NCBI GenBank assembly: GCA_032353305.1
Contig: JAUCNG010286628.1
Coordinates: forward strand, 1-12,335
Origin: Cephalothrix spiralis
Lineage: Eukaryota > Nemertea > Palaeonemertea > Archinemertea > Cephalotrichidae
DNA length: 12,335 nt
Direction: 5' to 3'
In this document: in pieces, positions 8,019 through 12,335 of the stretch
Position numbering within the stretch: the stretch's first letter is position 1
How the letters are laid out: every line of letters begins with the position of its first letter
Notes under the pieces: generated by a model
What the model was told of the DNA's origin: nothing
The model's input: the letters and a program-made list of their open reading frames with translations, nothing else
Database searches by the model: none
Program-made: the position numbers and the translations under genes

Positions 8019-8190
8019 CTAAGACTAGTACCCATCGCAATCGAAAAATACTCCCATTTTGTTCCATATTTTTGCCATATTTGCTCATGTCGATTGCCCT
8101 GGTCTCTTTGATAACTCAACGTAACCATCGGAAACGATCTGATCGTCCAAAAGAACTTCGAAAGTTCTCTTATATCTCCCTTCTATTCCC
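7895..8190 (-). mobile_element. Gypsy-type retrotransposon integrase fragment
   Basis: The frame 8128-7895 contains SIAMG, then STMHRSTKFSTARMTFGREL and YLPIDPVHG. This matches the end of the Gypsy integrase core, where host-like nested A-Y-[RN]-[ST]-x-H-x-S-T-x-[FT]-[ST]-P and F-G-R-x-x-x-L-P-[IV]-D motifs occur. Upstream in a neighbouring frame (about 8190-8130) GRYKRTFEVLL recalls the preceding V-E-R-x-N-R-T-L helix. The catalytic Asp and Glu lie upstream and are absent. It is truncated and frameshifted, antisense to SMC6 copy B, and stops about 65 bases before it. Confidence 0.7.
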
Positions 8191-8254
8191 TTGTCAACAA
8201 ATTTGAAGTCCTTTACAAAATGCAATATAAATACAATTATTATAATATAATCAG

Positions 8255-9463
8255 TAAAAGGTTTCATCAAAAATGGGTGCTCTTCTGCTGATATATCAGT
8301 GACTTTAAGAAATCGCAGTCCGGATGCATTTAAGCCTGAGATGTACGGGAATACAATTATTGTTGAAAGGCATTTTATATACGCATTGAACTGTTGGTCT
8401 CACCACTCGATAATGGCTTCTGATCTCACTTTGGGAGTAAAGGAAAAAAATAAAATGTGAACACAACATTGGTAAAATTTTTATTACCACTTACAGCGTC
8501 AAATTCGACGAAAAATATACCAAACCGTACATGTTGTTCGAAATTTGATTGACTTTTTCTTTGTGATTGTTTACAAAAAAGTTAAAGTAAGAAAAACAAT
8601 ATTAGATGCCGAACAGTCCGGTTCTTATAAGCTTAAAGACCAAAATGGTAGAAATTGAAGATCTCAACCATATTTTGAACGAAAACCCCGTTGCTATATT
8701 GAACCAAGAAACTAGTCGAAATTTCCTTCAGTCCAGCAATCCAAAGCGAAAGTATAAATCCTCTTAAAAGGGACCCAGCTTGAGCAGATTAAACTTCGCC
8801 AACGTGGAAAAAGAAAAGACAACCGACATCATTAAGAGTAAAGAGTTGCTCCCAAGATTGCAACGGGAAGTTAAAGAGCATTTAAGCGGAAGTAGAAAAC
8901 CATTCAATCCATTGACGAATTGAGAGACAAAGTGACAGATTTGAGTGAGCAAATGGCGTGGGCTCAAGTAGCTGAGCAGGAGAAATAATACGAAAAGGAA
9001 CTGAAGGATTTCAAAAGAGAAGATAAGAGAACTCTGAGATTCGTCAGAAAGTGTGAAGAGTCCGAGAGAGCGGTCACCGCTGCAATAGAGAGAATAAGCC
9101 ATTATCGAGACCGCGCACAGGGAAGGGACATTTTCAAGGATGCCTATTGGGCCTTTTGGTTCCCTATTAACTGTGAAAGACAAAAATTGGACTCTAGCTG
9201 TTGAGTGCTGCATATGTTAAACAGCTTCCTTTGCTCGACTCAAAACGATGAAAGAGTATTATCTCAAATATTTAGAGAGATTTGTCCGTCGAATCGCCTT
9301 CCGACGACTATTGTGTCCCCGTTTTGTAGACGAAGTTCACGACGTGTCACTTCACAAAGTACAAAACTGTGTACGACCAGCTAATATTTTAGACGCCCGT
9401 ATTTATGAACTGCTTGATCGATCAACGTCAAATAGAGAACAATATTTTCATTTATGTCTATGA
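8255..9463 (+). pseudogene. SMC6: SMC6 relic, copy B: part of N-terminal head, shortened coil, hinge start
   Basis: Pieces lie in SMC6 order. 8255-8376 reads VKGFIKNG then SADISVTLRNRSPDAFKPE and MYGNTIIVERHF, the head region after the Walker A; a splice-acceptor-like AG sits at 8253-8254. About 220 bases without homology follow (a decayed intron or an insertion). From about 8600: SGSYKLKDQNG, then ENPVAILNQETSRNFLQS and KGTQLEQIK, a charged coil, and LSEQMAWAQV (about 8938-8970). Only about 50 codons of coil follow before GPFGSLLTVKDKNWTLAVE (9149 on), NDERVLSQIF, LPTTIVSPF and the hinge NCLIDQRQIEN (about 9408). Roughly 200 residues of coil expected in SMC6 are missing. The Walker A P-loop is not seen. 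Many frame changes and stops; not functional as it stands. Confidence 0.85.
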
Positions 9464-9467
9464 TTTT

Positions 9468-9627
9468 CTACTTCTTCTCGTCAATAAGCAGCTCTGCCTC
9501 GAACAAATTTTCATACGCCCACCCATATGCCGCTTCCTCTTTTGTAGAGGTCGGCAATCTGAATCTGATTCTCCTCATCCTTTGTCAAATTAACATTTAA
9601 CATTTTCAACATAACTTCCCAGGTGGT
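9468..9627 (-). pseudogene. Coding remnant following the hydrolase-like fragment
   Basis: In the same frame as the hydrolase-like fragment, past its TGA at 9628-9630, the minus strand reads EVMLKMLNVNLTKDEENQIQ and IADLYKR. A one-base shift in an A/G run then gives EEAAYGWAYENLFEAELLID and a TAG at 9468-9470. Amino-acid composition and alternating charge look like a helical protein. It ends almost where SMC6 copy B ends on the other strand, so a junction lies near 9465. It may be the continuation of the hydrolase-like gene or a separate piece. Family not recognised. Confidence 0.35.
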
Positions 9628-9948
9628 TCAAGCTTTAACATCTTTTATTTTGGCATACAGATCCAAATTGCCTTTCTCCATATGTGTACTATCTTCTAGA
9701 TTTACCTGTGTAACACCGTATTCAAAATTGTTTAACATTCTTTTAATCCCAATTGCGTTAGGGTGAGCTTTATCTTTGAATAAATGTTCCTCAGATTTGT
9801 CATTTCTTAGAAAGAAATTTATTTCTTTGCCTTTTTTGTTAATGTTTGATATGTGTCTTTTAACCTTTGTGTTAAAATCGTGAAGTTTTGAGTTACCTTC
9901 CGATTAGTGATTGCACAGACGTGGTATCAAGCTCGATATTGTAGCCAT
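9628..9948 (-). pseudogene. SGNH/GDSL-hydrolase-like C-terminal fragment
   Basis: From an ATG at 9946-9948 the frame reads MATISSLIPRLCNH, a TAA (9904-9906), and then in the same frame SEGNSKLHDFNTKVKRHI, INFFLRNDKSEEHLFKDKAH, PNAIGIKRMLNNF and a tail to TGA 9628-9630. SGNH hydrolases have a strand ending in S-x-[IV]-P-R, a helix of the N-x-x-[LV] type, and a C-terminal D-x-x-H that supplies the catalytic Asp and His; here DKAHPN with following G-I-K-x-[ML] fits that last block. The N-terminal block with the catalytic serine is not found upstream. Such domains occur in ester hydrolases and, in animals, inside some retrotransposon ORFs. The assignment is by motif only. Confidence 0.5.
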
Positions 9949-10350
9949 TTTGGTGGTGGGTGTCTAGACCGAAATTTCCAGGAATAGACATATGAGTCGA
10001 GATTGGTAGGGAAAACGTAAAGGGCCGATAAGCTACATTATCTGCGGGCTCTCTGTCGCACTACACTCCCTGAGCTGTAGTGAAGAGCAGTTGAGCTTCG
10101 TAATGATGGCGGACATACACGAATGATGCTATTAATGGGGCTTGAGTGATGTAAACATTCGATCAAAATCAGAATATATCAGACTACCGTCTAACATATC
10201 AATCAATAACTACGCGAATAATAATAAAAAATCTAATTGGTTTTTTTTAAAGGTATTGAGGAAGGGTAAGCGCTGCTATGGATGGTTTTGTTTCGATATT
10301 AGGAGCTACGTGATTAATTTTCAAAGTTTGCTTAAAAATTTAAATTTTTT
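9949..10350. other. No supported gene
   Basis: The plus strand has a 91-codon ORF (10142-10417), but it lacks recognisable motifs, is low-complexity in parts, and runs into the dispersed repeat at 10351. The minus strand is closed in all frames at short intervals. The part around 10020-10110 is more GC-rich than its flanks but shows no structure I can name. Confidence 0.4.
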
Positions 10351-10517
10351 ATTTCATGTGTATATTCCTGTGTATATATTCCTGCAGGACACATCAGTGT
10401 CTTTCCTGGTATTATAAGCTATCCAAATACATAATTGGACAAAAAAGGATGGCCCAATAATACTTGTTCCTAAAATTGGTTCAAAGAAATACCATCCTAT
10501 AAAAAGACCGGAAGCTT
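10351..10517. repeat. Dispersed repeat unit, copy 1 (partner at 11652-11805)
   Basis: Matches 11652-11805 in the same orientation from ATTTCATGTGTATATTCCTG to GACCGGAAGCTT, with one replaced stretch of about 20 bases near 10385-10400 and a small difference near 10480. The minus-strand reading (GWYFFEPILGTSIIGPSFFV) is hydrophobic in both copies. In this copy it joins in frame to the exon at 10518-10616. Both copies lose similarity right after an AAGCTT. Confidence 0.85.
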
Positions 10518-10616
10518 TTTCTGGGCGGAACTCGGCATCCCAGAGGCCCTTCTTGATTCCTGCTGTAATGATATCCGCCGCGAGGATCTGTTGCACCACG
10601 TGGCCTGGTCTTTTGT
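10518..10616 (-). CDS. Exon 3 (unique part) of an unidentified spliced gene
   Basis: The exon starts after a good acceptor, a pyrimidine-rich tract ending CTTTCTTGCAG (AG at 10618-10617). With one base carried from exon 2, it reads DKRPGHVVQQILAADIITAG followed by IKKGLWDAEFRPEKA, with no stop. It then runs into the repeat at 10517 and stays open to 10354, adding a hydrophobic segment that may be genuine or acquired. I do not recognise the family. Phase agreement with the upstream exon (79 bases, ending phase 1) is the main evidence that it is a gene. Confidence 0.55.
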
Positions 10617-10698
10617 CTGCAAGAAAGAACAGTAAATGATAATATAACAAGTGCGCACATTAGAGAACAAAATACGCGGCTGTCAGTGAGCACAAAAT

Positions 10699-10711
10699 GG
10701 GGGGGGGGGGG
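10699..10711. repeat. Run of 13 G inside the presumed intron 2
   Basis: Thirteen consecutive G residues lie between the two minus-strand exons (C run on the coding strand). The exact length in an assembly is uncertain. Confidence 0.8.
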
Positions 10712-10742
10712 CTTACAAAGTGAAAGAGATTAATGTACATAC

Positions 10743-10821
10743 CAGAGCTGTACGATCTAAACGGAATCAGATCGGCATAATCATCCTCATCATCTGTGTC
10801 TTTGACAGTGTCTCGGCAATT
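10743..10821 (-). CDS. Exon 2 of the unidentified spliced gene
   Basis: A 79-base open stretch is bounded by TTTCTTTCAG on its 5' side and GTATGT on its 3' side, both close to metazoan consensus. It encodes NCRDTVKDTDDEDDYADLIP and FRSYSS, a strongly acidic segment, with one base (G) left over; joined to exon 3 this gives an intact frame, while the other two frames contain stops. It is probably a disordered acidic region. The function of the gene is unknown. Confidence 0.6.
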
Positions 10822-10896
10822 CTGAAAGAAAGAAGAACGTTTCCGTTATTGTATGAAAGAACAAAGTTTAATAGCTGCTTGCGTTTTAGCCGGAAC

Positions 10897-10929
10897 TTTT
10901 GCCGCACGTTTCTTGAATGACGACCCCAT
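10897..10929 (-). CDS. Probable first exon, basic N-terminus with glycine at position 2
   Basis: ATG at 10927-10929 opens MGSSFKKRAAK. Splicing after codon 11 at a weak GT (GTTCCG) would join exon 2 in phase 0. Unspliced, the frame runs on to a TAA after 27 codons. Met-Gly-Ser-Ser followed by lysines is compatible with N-myristoylation plus a basic membrane patch, although position 6 is Lys rather than the favoured Ser or Thr. The donor is poor, so a different first exon is possible. Confidence 0.35.
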
Positions 10930-11210
10930 CTGTCCAACTGTCAAACTTTTGAAAACAATTGATTTTATTATATGACAATTACCGCAGACATCTAAAGAAG
11001 AAACAAGCAAGATACATGGATACTCAACATGACGAAGCAAAAAGTTTAATATCAGCTACGTGGTATAAACAGTAATAAGTAAATTGCAAAACTCATGTTC
11101 TGTGACATGGTTTGGTTGACAGTCAGTTCATCCGTTCATAAAAAAATTGAAATTTTGAAATGTTTGAAAAATTTGAAAATGAATTGAATTATTGTTTTAT
11201 AATTAAATGC

Positions 11211-11378
11211 TTATCTTTGTGGAGGATGTGTCTCTTTCTTTTGTACAACAGTAGGCTCCTTGACAGCAAGAGGCTCCTCAACAACAACACTACAGCATCC
11301 TCATAAACAATTGGCTGCTTATCAAGAACAGCCTCCCATTTCCTTTAAAATTTGATTTTCTGCTGACTGAGAGTCCAT
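11211..11378 (-). pseudogene. Small acidic protein remnant, copy 2
   Basis: An ATG at 11376-11378 opens MDSQSAENQILKEMG. After the same one-base shift as in copy 1 it reads KWEAVLDKQPIVYEDAV. This copy lacks the TAG of copy 1 but has a private indel around 11290 that breaks the acidic stretch. The terminal part ends PPQR and TAA (11211-11213). Together the two copies let the ancestral peptide be inferred in outline. The family is unrecognised. Confidence 0.4.
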
Positions 11379-11446
11379 TTTAAAAATATATGGTTGATGA
11401 AAAAAACCTTAATACTTAATGGTATCTATTCCGTTGAGCACTAGCT

Positions 11447-11619
11447 TCTCCATTGTATATGAGCTCCGAGAATGGTCATCTTGATGTTGTTAAATTTTTG
11501 ATTGAGAATAACGCTGACGTCAATCAAGGCTGCTGTGATCTCCATTGATTATAAGCTCCGAGAAGGGTCATCTTGATGTTGTTAAATTTCTGATCGAGAA
11601 TATTGCTGGGCCCCGGTAA
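11447..11619 (+). pseudogene. Ankyrin-repeat fragment, copy 2
   Basis: The same two repeats as 5760-5932, with the same frame break between them and the same terminal TAA (11617-11619). The stretch appears identical to copy 1, while the rest of the duplicated block differs at several places, so this segment is either conserved by chance or has been homogenised by gene conversion. Confidence 0.75.
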
Positions 11620-11651
11620 ATTCACGACAAATCATCCATGTCATTTCAAAG

Positions 11652-11805
11652 ATTTCATGTGTATATTCCTGTGTATATATTCCTCCCTGATTCCTGGTAT
11701 TATAAGCTATCCAAATACATAATTGGACAAAAAAGGATGGCCCAATAATACTTGTTCCTAAAATTGGTTTCAAGAAATACCATCCTATAAAAAGACCGGA
11801 AGCTT
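11652..11805. repeat. Dispersed repeat unit, copy 2 (partner at 10351-10517)
   Basis: Begins one base after the 530-bp block ends and carries the same hydrophobic minus-strand reading as copy 1. It is interrupted relative to copy 1 near 11685. It ends at AAGCTT (11800-11805), after which the sequence is unrelated to copy 1. Confidence 0.85.
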
Positions 11806-11843
11806 AGAGATAATGACGGCACCATTTTGTGTTAAAGGTTTTC

Positions 11844-12335
11844 TTATTTTGTAATGAGGACTTTTGATATTTTGAACATTCCCGGTTTATCTAAGCCTAG
11901 CATCTCCAATTTTAGCATTGCATCGAGCCACCTGTCGCCACAGACAAATTCTAGAATAGTCTTTAGTCTAAACATTAAGCTGGAGTATTCGCCACATGTT
12001 TCACTGAGTTTCCTAGCGTTTATAGACACAGCATGAGTATCATCTAAATATTCAAAATCGCCAAAAACAAATTCATCGAACAAATAATCATTTATCAAAA
12101 ATGGGTTAATGAAAATTGTTTTTCTCCAGTCGCAAAAAAAACGGTGCGATATCTCAAAATGAGCCACATAATTTCGAAAGCCTTTTGACACTAGAGCAAG
12201 TTTTCGTGCCTTAAGAGGTTCGTCGAACAACCACATTTCGAAAATCAACCAAATCGTATCGTTATGCTCAAATGATGAAATATCATTCTTGTTATAATTA
12301 CAAATATCATAGACGGATCCAAATGTACCATCTAT
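11844..12335 (-). CDS. Unidentified protein, 3' part, open to the window edge
   Basis: The minus strand is open for 163 codons from the window end to a TAA at 11844-11846, the longest unbroken plausible frame here. At the edge it reads IDGTFGSVYDIC, loosely like a glycine-rich nucleotide loop, followed by acidic and aromatic sequence. Then comes IWLIFEMWLFDEPLKARKLA and LVSKGFRNYVA, which resembles the F-box pattern (hydrophobic helix, then R-x-x-x-V-x-[KR]-x-[FW]). The rest is rich in Phe, Leu and Asp with no named motif. Either resemblance may be accidental. The true start and any upstream exon lie outside the window. No frame break is seen, so unlike its neighbours it could be an active gene or exon. 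Confidence 0.5.
   Translation of the reverse strand: MDGTFGSVYDICNYNKNDISSFEHNDTIWLIFEMWLFDEPLKARKLALVSKGFRNYVAHFEISHRFFCDWRKTIFINPFLINDYLFDEFVFGDFEYLDDTHAVSINARKLSETCGEYSSLMFRLKTILEFVCGDRWLDAMLKLEMLGLDKPGMFKISKVLITK

Larger units (their letters stand above)
11120..11650. repeat. Duplicated block, copy 2 (partner at 5430-5963)
   Basis: Same orientation and content as copy 1, with a handful of substitutions and short indels, for example loss of about five bases near 11213 and gain of a few near 11290. Similarity ends at CATTTCAAA, and one base later (11652) a second, unrelated repeat begins. Confidence 0.9.

Noticed and set aside
8764-9213. 149-codon ORF on the minus strand
   Set aside because: It is the antisense of the SMC6 copy B coil; the plus-strand reading has family homology, and the antisense hydrophobic composition is what an inverted charged coil gives.

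Overview
This is an AT-rich eukaryotic, most likely metazoan, genomic window made largely of decayed genes and mobile-element debris. Three things point there: animal-type splice sites on the minus strand around 10.6-10.9 kb, relics of two eukaryotic DNA-maintenance genes (a BRCT-containing family X DNA polymerase of the TdT/Pol mu type, and SMC6), and Gypsy-type retrotransposon pieces. No bacterial operons, Shine-Dalgarno sites, tRNA, rRNA or CRISPR array were seen. The phylum cannot be fixed from the sequence alone.

Layout. 1-200: no gene. 249-1372 (+): frameshifted TdT/Pol mu-like relic. 1373-3060: mostly non-coding, with a weak zinc-finger-like fragment. 3078-3364 (-): unidentified cysteine-containing coding remnant. 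3451-3526: nested palindromes and a long C run. 3826-4810 (-): Gypsy-like pol C-terminus followed by a C2H2 zinc-finger ORF with an in-frame stop and open continuation. 4808-5410 (+): SMC6 copy A (hinge and following coiled coil). 5430-5963: first copy of a ~530-bp duplicated block carrying an ankyrin fragment (+) and a small acidic coding remnant (-). 6023-6568 (-): relic of a protein family I associate with metazoan repeats. 6610-6653: short tandem repeat. 6716-7373: 658-bp element with terminal inverted repeats flanked by CTAG.

7467-8190 (-): Gypsy integrase fragment overlapped by a 183-codon open frame. 8255-9463 (+): SMC6 copy B (N-terminal head through to the hinge, with much of the first coil missing). 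9468-9948 (-): SGNH/GDSL-hydrolase-like remnant and a following coding stretch. 10351-10929 (-): two well-defined internal exons plus a probable first exon of an unidentified gene, running into a dispersed repeat. 11120-11650: second copy of the 530-bp block, fused at 11651 to a second copy of the 10351-10517 repeat. 11844-12335 (-): the longest clean open frame, unidentified and running off the window edge.

The genes do not form a visible pathway. The window reads as a site where gene fragments, retroelements and segmental duplications have accumulated. Two features stand out: two separate, non-collinear SMC6 fragments on the same strand, each with antisense Gypsy-like sequence just upstream, and a 530-bp duplication whose shared and private lesions give an order of events. 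Many reading frames break by 1-2 bases; in-frame stops created by substitution argue for real decay, but assembly indel error cannot be excluded.
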